Positions 52,131 through 62,106 are shown, counted from the stretch's first letter. The stretch: 64,000 bases of DNA from Tritrichomonas musculus (GCA_039105265.1 JAPFFF010000015.1:1426001-1490000); one strand, 5' to 3'. The notes: a model not told the origin generated them from the sequence alone. Translations and numbers: made by a program.

Positions 52131-52806
52131 AACATATATCGTTGTTGTCTATCAGATACTGGATCACCTCTTCTTGGTTAATAACACCAGCGAAGTCTTG
52201 TGTGAAGTCGATATCGTTAATGTAGATACCTTCATCGTTAAAGGATTTAATAGCTTCTTCGCTAGTAATTAATGCGTATACATCGTTAACTGGAATCGCT
52301 GGTAATGCGACTTTAATGTACTGTTTATAGTATTCACCTTCTTTGCTACTATACGTCGGTTTTGTATATCGTTTGTTAACGTTAATATTGTGGGATTGTA
52401 ATATTCGTTTAATCTTCGACGTGTGTTCTGCGAGGTACTTCGATAGATAATCGTTCTTGTTTTTGTTATGCGGATCTATTGGAACCATGTAATAGAAGAT
52501 AACGTTGTCGCAGAATCTATCACTTAATGGATTAAGTTTATGGTTGTTAGTAGATCTTTCTGTGTACTTCGTAGTGCTTCCAGCATAATCTATATTGGAT
52601 ATATCGTTCCAGTTAATCGTTTTTGTGAGATTATACAACATCGTTTCCGGTTTAACGTTCTTGCTCTGTACATGCTTTAACCGAATCGTTATCGAATATG
52701 GACTAATATCGTTTAGAATAATCTCTTTACGTGTGTGGAAGTCTAGTTCAAATAATCTGGCTTCTTCTTCGCTGTTCATGTTTCGTTTAAAGTAAAAAAG
52801 TTGCAT
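52114..52806 (-). CDS. Element ORF E, unknown, adjacent to the Rep-like frame
   Basis: This 230-residue frame starts at ATG (a second ATG lies ten codons in, at MNSEEEA). The C-terminal part has IYINDIDFTQDFAGVI, an Asp-rich strand pattern also seen early in initiator proteins. No further family support is available. It is part of the same minus-strand cluster. Confidence 0.4.
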   Translation of the reverse strand: MQLFYFKRNMNSEEEARLFELDFHTRKEIILNDISPYSITIRLKHVQSKNVKPETMLYNLTKTINWNDISNIDYAGSTTKYTERSTNNHKLNPLSDRFCDNVIFYYMVPIDPHNKNKNDYLSKYLAEHTSKIKRILQSHNINVNKRYTKPTYSSKEGEYYKQYIKVALPAIPVNDVYALITSEEAIKSFNDEGIYINDIDFTQDFAGVINQEEVIQYLIDNNDICYGRFQ

Positions 52807-52958
52807 GCGTAGATGATCTTGTGCTAGTTTAATACAGTAGAAGGAATAAAAAAGTTAAATTAAAATTGGTTTAGAATAGTTGGATCGTTTATGTAATTTG
52901 TTGGTGGTATTGTTCGTTAATGATCGACTCTTAACGATACAAACCAAAAATAATAGAC

Positions 52959-53105
52959 CTACTGCGCAGATGATCCTACGCAAGTGACCATTCGAGGGGT
53001 CTTATGATTATGAGAGATGATTCGTTTAATATCACTCGGCATAACATACTCAGTTACGTCATCGCATTCGAAGTCATTAGAGTGAATATAGTAGTTAGTT
53101 GTCAT
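52959..53105 (-). CDS. Element ORF F, 48-residue small protein
   Basis: This small frame has an ATG at 53105 and reads MTTNYYIHSNDFECDDVTEY at the start. Its composition matches the element frames rather than the AT-rich spacer. No function is recognised. Confidence 0.3.
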   Translation of the reverse strand: MTTNYYIHSNDFECDDVTEYVMPSDIKRIISHNHKTPRMVTCVGSSAQ

Positions 53106-53196
53106 TTATAGTTATGATAAAAAGTTAGTTCGTTATCAATATCGTGAACGTTTACAAACCTCATTCTTGAGGGTTTCAGAAGGGGTATATGGAGTT

Positions 53197-53240
53197 GTTA
53201 AGGAGGTGCGAAGTGCGTTCAGCACGGAGCACTCCTTAAC
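53197..53240. repeat. 44-nt GC-containing hairpin
   Basis: GTTAAGGAG-G-TGC pairs with GCACTCCTTAAC, with one bulged G. Inside, after a three-nucleotide internal loop on each side, GTGC pairs with GCAC around a GTTCA loop. It is the strongest short hairpin in the window and lies upstream of the element's minus-strand frames. It could be an element terminus, an origin for the Rep-like protein, or a transcript structure. Confidence 0.75.
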
Positions 53241-53874
53241 ATTTCTACTTCAAAGCATAACTAACCTTATAATATAGCATATTGCTCACTAAATTTGGGC
53301 CTCATATATTTGATTCTTATTGAATAATTCATTAATATATTGACTTTATTTCGTACATAAGAAAAAAGATAAATGAATAAAGGACGTTTTCTCTTTCCTT
53401 TTACAAAATTCAAATTTGTGGGAACTTATAGAATTATTTCTTAGAAAAAAAGGTTGGAAAGTAAGTCCCTAAACTTTTTTCCACTTATAATAAAGACCAA
53501 TATCGATTTATTTAAAACAAATCGTTTATATTTTTTTTTATATGAAAAAAGCATGAATTGCTCTTCATTGTATGAACAATACAAGGTCAATATTGGGGTC
53601 ATTAAGTATCAGTAGAGATAAGCATTCCCAAAAAAACAATCTTACCTTGACTTCTTGAGAGGTATCCTTGATCATTTCAATGGACATAATAATATTAATA
53701 TTATGAATATTATTAATGAAAAAGGAAACCATTCGTAAAATATTGTTTCAACACACACAAAAAAATCACTATTAGTAATAGTACTCTTTTAGGAAAAAGT
53801 TATGTTATTATTAAATTATAAACTTTTATTTTAATATTTGTAAATATTTAAAATGACAAAAAAACATTTTTTAA
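53241..53874. other. AT-rich spacer
   Basis: Host-like composition resumes near 53270. No gene is seen. Confidence 0.5.
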
Positions 53875-55188
53875 TTATTTCTTACTTTTTTTTGGAGCTG
53901 ACTTACTGGATTTGAGTATTGATGGTTGTACTGCTGATTCATGTGGCTCTAGTGGAGGAGGAAGAGGAGGGACTCTATGTCTAGGATAATTAAGGAAAAT
54001 AACTCTATGCGATTTCATTCCATTTAAAAAGTCGACAACATTGATATTAATGTCTCTTTTATCTGGGCGTGTTTGCAAAAGAGAGATAAGATAAGCCCAG
54101 TTGGATTTTGATCCAGTTTTTCCTTCTTTCTCTTCTTCTAGTCTTTTTGTAAGTGTATCAATATCATGAACCTTATTCTTTGTACTCATGTGCGAAATAA
54201 TAAATTTCGCATTTGGAGTGAATGTGAAGTGGAGACAATAAAGTTGTTTGTTGCTTTTGCTTGGTTGTGAATCAATAACTGCTTGAACAAGTTTATTGTA
54301 ATGCCTTGAATTTGGCCACATGGAATGTAATGCTGTATTTCCGAAGAGAAACTTACTTCCTCGAATTTCTGGACAGTCCTCTTTTCCTTCAACAAAGTTT
54401 CTATCATCAATTATAACCATGACTTTTCCAGCACAATTATACATTTTGATATCTGCAGGTACTTTTTCTATTGTTTCACCATTTTCTATAAATGTTGTCT
54501 TCATTAATATATGCGGCGTTCCTAAGATTTTATGAATAACGATTCGAAGATCTCTCAAGAAATCTGCACATGTAGAAGCAGGCTTGATTTTTATAATGAT
54601 GAACTCATAAGGATGCTTTTGCAAGAAATCATTTACAACTTTAAGCTCGTAAGGAAGAGACATTGCAAGCAATCCATGGTGTGTATAAAATCGACCTTCT
54701 TTATCTTCGAATGATACTCTAATATCAAAAAATCTTGATCCGATTGCAAGTTGCTCAGCAATTGATTTCTTTTGTGTCATTGTCCATTGGGTGGGGTCAT
54801 CGGTAAGTTGTGTTATTTTAGCAGATTTCTGGCATGAGGCAGCTTTTGATTCGTTATTAATAGCATATGTGGCACTATCATGCGTTCCTGGCATTTTAAT
54901 TTCTGTTATAGGCTTGTCATGAATGATTGGGTAAAGATCTTCCATCCAATTATTGAGACGATAATAGATAATTGGATCACTATGCGGCATCCTTCGAGGC
55001 TGAACAGATTTCGACCGAGTTTTGAGATCAAGTGTTGGAGCCCAAATTCGACGATATTCATCACAATAATTATTTGTGGTACGAATTGGAGGAGGTGAAT
55101 GGGAGCGTGTTTGCTTGACCTTCGTCTGCTGCTTTTTTTTAGCAGCAAAACGCATTCCAATCTGAGAGGGTATAAAAGGTTTGCTCAT
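53875..55188 (-). CDS. PI-PLC X-domain phosphodiesterase-like protein
   Basis: This 437-residue protein has a basic, Ser/Pro-rich N-terminal region (1-75) and a single PLC X-type TIM-barrel domain (about 78-400). The first catalytic His sits in MPGTHDSATY (His103). A DIRVSF strand follows (Asp156, Arg158 region), then the second catalytic His in RFYTHHGL (His170 or 171). IIIKIKP and VMVIIDDRNF are later barrel strands. There is no PH, EF-hand, Y or C2 domain and no signal peptide, so it belongs to the compact X-only group, which resembles bacterial PI-PLC more than signalling PLC. The C-terminus is Pro-rich (PPLPPPLEP) and ends in a basic tail. The reaction would be cleavage of phosphatidylinositol or a GPI-type substrate. 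Confidence 0.85.
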   Translation of the reverse strand: MSKPFIPSQIGMRFAAKKKQQTKVKQTRSHSPPPIRTTNNYCDEYRRIWAPTLDLKTRSKSVQPRRMPHSDPIIYYRLNNWMEDLYPIIHDKPITEIKMPGTHDSATYAINNESKAASCQKSAKITQLTDDPTQWTMTQKKSIAEQLAIGSRFFDIRVSFEDKEGRFYTHHGLLAMSLPYELKVVNDFLQKHPYEFIIIKIKPASTCADFLRDLRIVIHKILGTPHILMKTTFIENGETIEKVPADIKMYNCAGKVMVIIDDRNFVEGKEDCPEIRGSKFLFGNTALHSMWPNSRHYNKLVQAVIDSQPSKSNKQLYCLHFTFTPNAKFIISHMSTKNKVHDIDTLTKRLEEEKEGKTGSKSNWAYLISLLQTRPDKRDININVVDFLNGMKSHRVIFLNYPRHRVPPLPPPLEPHESAVQPSILKSSKSAPKKSKK

Positions 55189-56143
55189 TACTTTTTTATA
55201 AATAAAATTTTGAATGCCGATGAAATTATATTATTCTGAAAAAGTTAAAGTTTATAATAATCTAATAAAATTGATATATCTTTAAATATAAATTAAAATC
55301 ATATATACTTAAATTAGATGAATATTGCACAATGTTCTAAATTGTATGACGACAGTAAATGCCTCAAAAAATTCTGAAACATTGAATTCTTCTTGAATAA
55401 CAAAATCAATTTTGAATTGAGATATTCAACTCATTTATATAGATTAAACTCAATATCTAGAAATAATATACCATTTTAAATCTTATTTTATTTAATAATA
55501 TTATAAATAATTGCTAGTTTAACCAAAATATTTAATGTATGTTCTTTTTTTTATATAAATATGTCCATTTTAAATAATTAAACTTAATTTATTTTAATAC
55601 AATTTTTCAAATAAGTTTCTCAAAAGTATTTAAACTTTTAAAAAAAAAAAAATCAGAAAGGAAGGACTTGAATGAGCTTTAAATAGGCTTGCTATTTCTC
55701 GATTCTTGAGACTGATAATTGATTCACTTTTTGTTATCGAAAAATGAAATATACACTGAGACTGGAGATCAGTTTCAGAGATTTTTTCTTCTGCTTTTGA
55801 TAAGAAATTTCAATTAAACTTTTTGATAAAATTATGAACATAATTTAAACTCCAATATATCATGAAAAAAAAATGTATTTTAGATTTTAACATTAAGATA
55901 AGTATCATTACATTATTTATTTTTAAATATTTTAAAATAAGCAATATCAATTATAAAAAGAAAAAAAATATTTTTGAGAATTCGAGATCTGGGTAATTGA
56001 TAATAGGTATCTTTGATTCAATATCATTTTAAAGTATCAAGCAAAATCAAGTTCGCATTAAGCATAAAACAAATGTTTTCTAAATTAAGTCATTAGTAGC
56101 TATTTCATTAAAAGTTATTGATGACTCAGATAGATTAAAGCTT
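55189..56143. other. AT-rich spacer with dispersed repeat
   Basis: This contains the second copy of the repeat also found at 86-340. A weaker third copy may begin near 55981 (GAGATCTGGGTAATTGATAATAG). No gene is seen. Confidence 0.45.
55684..55930. repeat. Dispersed intergenic repeat, copy 2
   Basis: This is the counterpart of 86-340, with the same block order: AGGCTTG, TCTCGA-type, TGATAAT, TATCGA-type, TTTCAGAGA, then the A-run before TGTATTTT. Confidence 0.4.
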
Positions 56144-56929
56144 TTAATAATTTAACCTATAGTTTTTCCAGAATGGTAAAAGAGTATTATATGTTTCAGA
56201 TAACAAATCTGGAATGTCTTTTCCATCATTGATATTATTGGAATATCGGATTATTGGATATTTCAAAAATTCTAATCCTTTATATAAATTGTCAACTATA
56301 TATGGATTAATTTTAGTAAAAAAAGCTGTCCAAGTATGAAAACCTTTCCCACGCATTTGACTTAATATTTTTTCTTTTGTCGAATTAGAAGCATTAAAAA
56401 GCATTTTTTGGTAAGGAAAATTCTTTAAATTTTTTGCTTTTAGTTTCTTGTTAAACTCTTTTGCAAAGTCTTGTAAGTATTTTTAAATAATCTTTCCTTT
56501 TTAGATGGACCATAGTTATCTGGGTTCTTTGGAACACTTAACTTATTTTTTAAGAGTTGGCTTCTGCTTCATATTCTTTTGGATCAACCTCTGACGAATG
56601 GACATTCCAACTATCTTTTTTATCTTCAAAAATTTCTCCAAATTTTGGCCATTCTGATGAACTGTTGTTAGTTTTGTGCATATGATTTTCATCCAATGGA
56701 TCTATTTCGAAAAATTAATTTATTATTTCTTCAGGAGTTTCTTCTTCTTTTTCTTCTTCCTCTTCTTCCTCATCTTTTTTAATTGTTTTTTCTTCTTTTC
56801 ATTTGATTGCTCTTCTTCTATTGTCTTTTTATGCTGTTTTATTATAATATCAATAATTTTTTTTTTATATTTCGGAAAGAGATCTTTAATTTTTTGACAA
56901 AATTCATCAAATGTAATAGGTTTGGACAA
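56144..56929 (-). pseudogene. Broken gene of unknown family
   Basis: Minus-strand coding-like sequence runs from an ATG at 56929 (MSKPITFDEFCQKIKDLFPKY) through a Lys/Glu-rich repeat tract to a last open stretch ending at 56144 (KGFHTWTAFFTKINPYIVDN is part of it). The parts lie in different frames with several stops between them, so no single protein can be read. The composition is host-like. I do not recognise the family. Confidence 0.5.
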
Positions 56930-57368
56930 AAAAGCTTAGATTCTTTTTGAAAATTTTGAGAAATATAATTTCTAAAGTTAATTATAAAAAAATCAGAATC
57001 AGATTCCATAAAACTGAAATGTTGAAATAATTTGGCTGAATCTTCTTCAGGAACTTCCTTAAATTGAATTTTTTATGTCGACTGTGAAATACCACAGTCT
57101 GGAAATTATATCTAATGCAAGTTTTTTATTCGTAAATTAAGCAATTTTTGTTGATTATCATTATTACTGATTCTATAGTTAAGAAATATGATTTACCATC
57201 TAATGCAAGTTTTTTAATCGTTTTAGTGAAATTTCAAGGTCAATAAACTTTTTATGAATACGCGACCATTTATAATAAAACATATTCTATGAGTTTATTT
57301 AAATTTGATTAATTTTAAAGGGAGGAAAATTTAAATGAGCGACCGTTTAATCAATTAATGAAGGCTTG
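56930..57368. other. Spacer upstream of the HECT-like gene
   Basis: No gene is seen. GACCGTTTAA lies about 30 bp before the ATG at 57369 and resembles the CCGTTTA/TAAACGG motifs near other starts. Confidence 0.4.
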
Positions 57369-59249
57369 ATGGAATCTCTATTATCAAGCGCATCAAAAAC
57401 ACCATCAAGCCTGATAGATATTTTAAAAAATGATGATACAGAGCGTTTAAAAAGTATTATCGATGCTAATCCTGAAATATCAATTTCGACATTTATTACT
57501 TTTGCAGGAAGATCACTTCCAGTAGGTGCTGTCACAGCTGCAATGCACTATAAAGCCATCGGATGCTTGAAATTGCTACCAAAAACTTTCGAAACTTATG
57601 GATGTAAAATGGGCGGACCATCAGCAGCTCATGTGGCATGCGAAAATCAATGGGAACCAGGACTTCAAATTCTTATGAATGATAAAGTACCATTAAATAC
57701 ATTTGATGGTAGCTCAAAATCTCCTTTAGCATACGTTGCTGAACACGAAAATATTCATTTTTTCCGTCTTTTCCTTCGGTATTTCGATAAAAACAAACAA
57801 GTTGAAAATGGTCTCAAGAATGTTGCTTTAGGGAGTGAAGGTTCTCTTGACTTTCTATCATACTGTGTCGAATTTAAAAAAACTGTTATGATTGAAGCAT
57901 GCAACTATGCAATGAAGCTAAAGTTTATTTCGAAAAATGAGATAAGAAACGCTATCAAAAGATGGAAAGAAAAGTACCCTTATGAAACAATGCCATTATT
58001 TCTTAGAACATTTAATGACACATTTTCGCTTCAAGATCAAAGTGATATTAAACATATTTTTTCACCGCTTGTACCAACGTCAAAATTTGCTGAAATAAAC
58101 TCACCACATTCAATTCCTATTTTCAATGCTATATCAAAAATCAATAAATTATGCGGAATTGTCAACTTCAATTTACCTAATTTGGATGAAGATCAATTTA
58201 CTTTTAATAAAAATATATTATTTGGAAATTATCCAGAAACTATTGAATCTAATGAAGACTTAATGACCAACTATTTTACTCCATATGGAGTTTTGAAGAA
58301 ATATTTTTCAATGTTTATCGAACAAATGCTTGTAGTTGATAATTATAATTATTTGATCCCACAAACAAAATTTTTGGTAGCAGAAGTTTGGACCGGATTC
58401 GGTACTGTTTTAGCTCACATTGGCTACACTGGATGCCATTATCACTTTGATTATCCTCTTCATCCCCTTATTTATACTGTTCTTTCTTTAAACGACCCGA
58501 AGGACCTTGATAAAATGAAAACTGAAGATATTGAACAGTATTTTCTTATTATCAGGTCAAACAAGAAAAAGAAGTCAGTTCTTCTTGAAGCAAGAAAGAA
58601 AGGCAACGAACTCTTCCTTGAAAGAAACAAAGATTTTATCACAGAATATGATAACAAGCTGACTCAATCATGGAACATTGAAATAAGGTGTTATAAAAAT
58701 GTTCTTGCACATATTCACAAAGGATTTTATCGGGAAACATCAAACGAACGTTTAACACGCTTTCAGTCAGAAATTAAAAATATGGATCCCGCAACAATTC
58801 GAATGTGGTTTGAAGGTATTGACCATTCAAGTTCAGTATACAATATTTCAAAGCAATTATTTTTCAAAGTATTTATGAGAGAAAATGATGGAGGAATACT
58901 TCGAGCTAACCATTTTATTCGGATGTTTAAAGAGTGGCTAAGAGATACTGATAAAAAGGTTGTAATTAACTTTTTGACGGCTTTATTAGGAACCAAAGTA
59001 TTACTACCTATTGAAAATACTTTCAAAACACTATTTATCATTTCAAATCCACAAGAGAATACTGGGAATCCACCAATCCCATATATAATTGTTCCGTCTG
59101 AGGAAGCAGTTATTCCTATTATGAATTCAAAAGATGAAATAAATGAATTCGCCAATCGTTTGTTTAATGATCAGAAAATACTATATGTTGAACGAGAAGT
59201 AATAATGAAAGATCTTTACCCATTAAATTATAACAATTTTTCATCATGA
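57369..59249 (+). CDS. Ankyrin-HECT-like protein lacking the catalytic cysteine
   Basis: This protein has 626 residues from the ATG at 57369; the frame extends one codon further to a TTG. The N-terminal part (about 10-160) has ankyrin-like helical repeats (GPSAAHVACENQWEPGLQIL, SKSPLAYVAEHENIHFFRLF). The second half follows the HECT plan. FLVAEVWTGFGTVLAHIG and the following HPLIYTVLSL match the FxxLGxxLGxAL..FYKxLL region. NKDFITEYDNKL and IHKGFYRE match the N-lobe end, and HFIRMFKEWLRDTDKKVVIN with FLTALLG matches the hinge and C-lobe (about 510-540). The C-lobe position that normally reads PxAHTCFN is here IPYIIVPSEE (about 570-580), and the last 110 residues contain no Cys at all. It cannot form a ubiquitin thioester in the standard way. 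It may be a pseudo-E3 or adaptor. Confidence 0.65.
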   Translation: MESLLSSASKTPSSLIDILKNDDTERLKSIIDANPEISISTFITFAGRSLPVGAVTAAMHYKAIGCLKLLPKTFETYGCKMGGPSAAHVACENQWEPGLQILMNDKVPLNTFDGSSKSPLAYVAEHENIHFFRLFLRYFDKNKQVENGLKNVALGSEGSLDFLSYCVEFKKTVMIEACNYAMKLKFISKNEIRNAIKRWKEKYPYETMPLFLRTFNDTFSLQDQSDIKHIFSPLVPTSKFAEINSPHSIPIFNAISKINKLCGIVNFNLPNLDEDQFTFNKNILFGNYPETIESNEDLMTNYFTPYGVLKKYFSMFIEQMLVVDNYNYLIPQTKFLVAEVWTGFGTVLAHIGYTGCHYHFDYPLHPLIYTVLSLNDPKDLDKMKTEDIEQYFLIIRSNKKKKSVLLEARKKGNELFLERNKDFITEYDNKLTQSWNIEIRCYKNVLAHIHKGFYRETSNERLTRFQSEIKNMDPATIRMWFEGIDHSSSVYNISKQLFFKVFMRENDGGILRANHFIRMFKEWLRDTDKKVVINFLTALLGTKVLLPIENTFKTLFIISNPQENTGNPPIPYIIVPSEEAVIPIMNSKDEINEFANRLFNDQKILYVEREVIMKDLYPLNYNNFSS

Positions 59250-59538
59250 CAAATTGCTATGTAATTGTAATATTTTATAAAATTATTTTTCCAAATGATT
59301 ATTTAACATTATTCCTTATTTATTCAATTTTTTATTATCCAAGACGCCATATAATAAAAATATAAACCTTTAAAAACGGAAACCTGAAAAAGAAAACAGA
59401 ATTATATCAAAGATTACTCAAAGTTGACCAATCATCTTCAATCTATAGTTATTCTGAATTATTATGGAGATAACATATCAAATAAAACTTTTTGATATAA
59501 TCTAACAATTTAATGGTAAACGTAAACATTTATATTTA

Positions 59539-61167
59539 ATGATTGATAAACTAAATTACATAATTTTTAACGCACCTCAAAGTCAATCAGAATTAATAAA
59601 AAGAGAGGACGACCAAAAACAAGCAAAATTTGCAATCGGATCTTTCAACACAAAATTAGTTTCTCGAATATTATTATATAACGGAATATCATCAACAATT
59701 GATGATGATTTCACATTATTATGGGCAACATCCCCAGAAGTTGACACAGTTACACCTTTATCACCATACCATAAAATAAATCACTTTCCTTATTCGAAAC
59801 AAATTGTTGGAAATAAAGCAGAGCTCGCATATTTGATTCAAAATCATCCTAATATTCAAGACTTTGATCAATTTTTTCCAAAATCATTTATTTTACCAGA
59901 TGATCGCGACGCTTTATTCATGAAGATGAAATCAAATCCAAAAAAACCTTTTATTGCAAAGCCCCCAGAAGGAAGTTGTGGACATGGGATTAAAATCGTG
60001 ACTTTCAATGATTTTTATACAATACATCACAATTCTGTTGTTTCTGAATATGTGTCAAGGCCACTTACTATTGACTCTTTTAAATTTGACATGAGAATAT
60101 ATGTACTTGTTACATCATATGCACCTTTACGTGCTTTTGTATATAAAGAAGGATTGGCAAGATTTGCAACTGAAATATATAATGTTGGAAAAGAAAATGT
60201 TTATTCACAGTTAACAAATGCAACTTTAAACAAACGTGGAAGAAATTGGTCAAACGATTTCAAGTGGAAATTAACGGACTTGCTACTTGAAATTGAGCAC
60301 AGATTTAAACGAAGCTCTGAAGAAATTTTTGGAATGATTACAGATGTTGTTGCTAAAACTTTGGCCTTCCTTCAACCAACAATGTCACCTAATCAAAGAA
60401 CTTCAGTAATTAATCCATTTTTTGAATTATATGGATTTGATTTGCTTTTAGACCGCAATTTTCAAATGTGGCTCCTTGAAATTAATACAAATCCTTCTAT
60501 GGGATTCGATGAAGATGTAGACTATGAAGTTAAAGGGCCTTTAATAGCTCGCGCTTTATCAATAGCAGGCATATCCAACATTTCTTCATCAGGATTAACT
60601 GAATTAGTAGCAACCCATCAAAATATTTCGATTGAAGATTTAGAATTAGAAATTACTAGAAAAGAAGACGAAAGAAATGAACAAACTGGAAATGGATTTG
60701 TAAGGATATTCCCCTCTGAAGGTACAAGATACTTGAATGACTTATTAAAAGTTCCTCCATTGGTTTCACAATCGAATTCTGAAAATCAACAAAAGAAAAA
60801 GAAATCTTTTAATCCCCAAAAACTTGCTGCTATTTTTTCATCAGATCAAGCTAGTGAAATTCTAATAGAATATTTAATCTTAACTGAAAGAAAAGCACGA
60901 AAGGAGGGAGATGAAATTGTACAAGAAAAAATCGCTAAGTTTTTCATTGCTCAAGGATATAAAATGAAAAAGAAAACCACACTGAAAACAATTTTACGGC
61001 TTTTTATAGAAGATATTAGATCAGGGTATTCCAATGAAGATGAATTTGTTGAAGTTCCAGAATCGTTGAGAAAGATGATTCTAGATTCATCTGATGTATA
61101 TAAAGAAACCTTTTTTGAGAACTGCAAATTTGATTCTGTGAAAGATGTTATGTTACTTTTTAAATAA
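59539..61167 (+). CDS. Tubulin-tyrosine-ligase-like enzyme (TTLL)
   Basis: This 542-residue protein has an ATP-grasp TTL domain over about residues 35-350. HKINHFPYSKQIVGNKAELA is the TTLL entry motif (Trp-less form). The nucleotide-binding Lys strand is PFIAKPPEGSCGHGIKIV (about 136-153). KFDMRIYVLVTSYAPLRAFV carries the Arg that contacts ATP. The metal site is WLLEINTNPSMGFD (about 311-324). These residues are all present, so it should be active, adding Glu or Gly (less likely Tyr) to tubulin C-termini in the flagella or cytoskeleton. The C-terminal 190 residues are helical and of unknown role, with a basic QQKKKKSFNP stretch near 415-425. TGGTAAACGTAAAC lies about 25 bp before the ATG. The stop overlaps TAAA. 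Confidence 0.9.
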   Translation: MIDKLNYIIFNAPQSQSELIKREDDQKQAKFAIGSFNTKLVSRILLYNGISSTIDDDFTLLWATSPEVDTVTPLSPYHKINHFPYSKQIVGNKAELAYLIQNHPNIQDFDQFFPKSFILPDDRDALFMKMKSNPKKPFIAKPPEGSCGHGIKIVTFNDFYTIHHNSVVSEYVSRPLTIDSFKFDMRIYVLVTSYAPLRAFVYKEGLARFATEIYNVGKENVYSQLTNATLNKRGRNWSNDFKWKLTDLLLEIEHRFKRSSEEIFGMITDVVAKTLAFLQPTMSPNQRTSVINPFFELYGFDLLLDRNFQMWLLEINTNPSMGFDEDVDYEVKGPLIARALSIAGISNISSSGLTELVATHQNISIEDLELEITRKEDERNEQTGNGFVRIFPSEGTRYLNDLLKVPPLVSQSNSENQQKKKKSFNPQKLAAIFSSDQASEILIEYLILTERKARKEGDEIVQEKIAKFFIAQGYKMKKKTTLKTILRLFIEDIRSGYSNEDEFVEVPESLRKMILDSSDVYKETFFENCKFDSVKDVMLLFK

Positions 61168-61326
61168 ATGCGAAATATATTGTTTTTAAAAAGTAGAATA
61201 TTGCAATCTTTTTATTTTAAAATTCATTTTTTTACAAAATTTTGATTATTCAAATTCCACTTTTTGAATAAATCCTATTAAAAAGTTTTCTTTTTAAAAA
61301 TTTTCACCTTTCCTATATTAAAGATA

Positions 61327-62106
61327 ATGAAACAAACCCCATTTCTAGCCGATGACGGTGCAGATGCACATATTCCACAAAAAGTAATTCCTCAGCGACC
61401 TGTTTCAGCACAGCCTTTGAAAATTATATGCGATTGCTCTCGAGGGCGCGGAAATTTTGATGAGGGAAACGAGAACGACTATGACAATTTACCTAAAACT
61501 AACGAAAAGAAAACAAACAACAACCGTGAACACCAAAATAGAGGACGATATCAACTTACTAAATCAAAATCAATGGATATCAGAAAAAACCAATTTCGCT
61601 ATACACCTTCTGAAGATCAATCTTCACAAGATCCACCTCTACAGCCCAGCAACCTTCCTCCTACACCTCCGTCAACAAATCCCACATCGCCTAAAAAGGA
61701 GACATCATTTCAAAGAAATAACAAGCAATCAAACCAAAATAACAACCATTCTGTTTCTTTTGGAGGCAAATATGTTGATGATCACAAATCAAATTCAAAC
61801 AGAAAAAGGGGATCAAATCAAGATCGGAATGGACCTAACAATAACAGATCTAATGATAATCCTAACTTTCGTGGTAATAGAGGTAGGCATGGTATGCCAT
61901 CAAGTAATTCTTTGACTCTTTCATTCGGAACAAAGCAACAAAGCCAACCTTCTCCTACAAGTCAAACACCACCTAACATTTCCTCAATATCAACATCTCA
62001 GTCAAATCCATCACTTACAATGAGCCAACCAACTTCTCCCGCTCCACAACAAAAAGTGGTTGATTGGACACAGAATAAGTCTTTTTTAAATAGAAGCAAA
62101 AAATAA
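61327..62106 (+). CDS. Asn/Gln/Ser/Pro-rich low-complexity protein
   Basis: This 259-residue frame starts at ATG, 159 bp after the TTLL stop and 74 bp before the J-protein. Almost the whole product is disordered. Asn-rich and Arg-rich stretches (NRSNDNPNFRGNRGRHG), Ser/Pro/Gln tracts and Lys patches suggest RNA binding or condensate-type behaviour. The two more ordered parts are the N-terminus with CDCSRGRGNF and the C-terminal KVVDWTQNKSFLNRSKK, which looks like a short linear motif. A TCACCTTTCC initiator-like run is about 20 nt upstream. No family is recognised. Confidence 0.65.
   Translation: MKQTPFLADDGADAHIPQKVIPQRPVSAQPLKIICDCSRGRGNFDEGNENDYDNLPKTNEKKTNNNREHQNRGRYQLTKSKSMDIRKNQFRYTPSEDQSSQDPPLQPSNLPPTPPSTNPTSPKKETSFQRNNKQSNQNNNHSVSFGGKYVDDHKSNSNRKRGSNQDRNGPNNNRSNDNPNFRGNRGRHGMPSSNSLTLSFGTKQQSQPSPTSQTPPNISSISTSQSNPSLTMSQPTSPAPQQKVVDWTQNKSFLNRSKK

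Larger units (their letters stand above)
49240..53240 (-). mobile_element. Inserted element, virus-like or replicon-like, family unassigned
   Basis: This roughly 4-kb block is visibly richer in G, C and CG dinucleotides than its surroundings. It carries six closely packed minus-strand frames (49248-53105), a plus-strand tRNA-like segment at 49748 and a hairpin at 53197-53240. None of the proteins resembles a host family that I recognise. One pair of frames (51579-52806) recalls replication-initiator proteins. No integrase, polymerase, ATPase or capsid gene can be recognised, so assignment to Polinton/Maverick or another family is not supported. It looks like an old, incomplete fragment rather than a whole element. 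The ends are approximate; a 19-nt palindrome (49240-49258) marks the left side and the hairpin the right. Confidence 0.55.

Noticed and set aside
49240-53240. Firm assignment of the foreign block to Polinton/Maverick
   Set aside because: No integrase, protein-primed polymerase, packaging ATPase, protease or capsid gene can be recognised, and no long terminal inverted repeats are seen.
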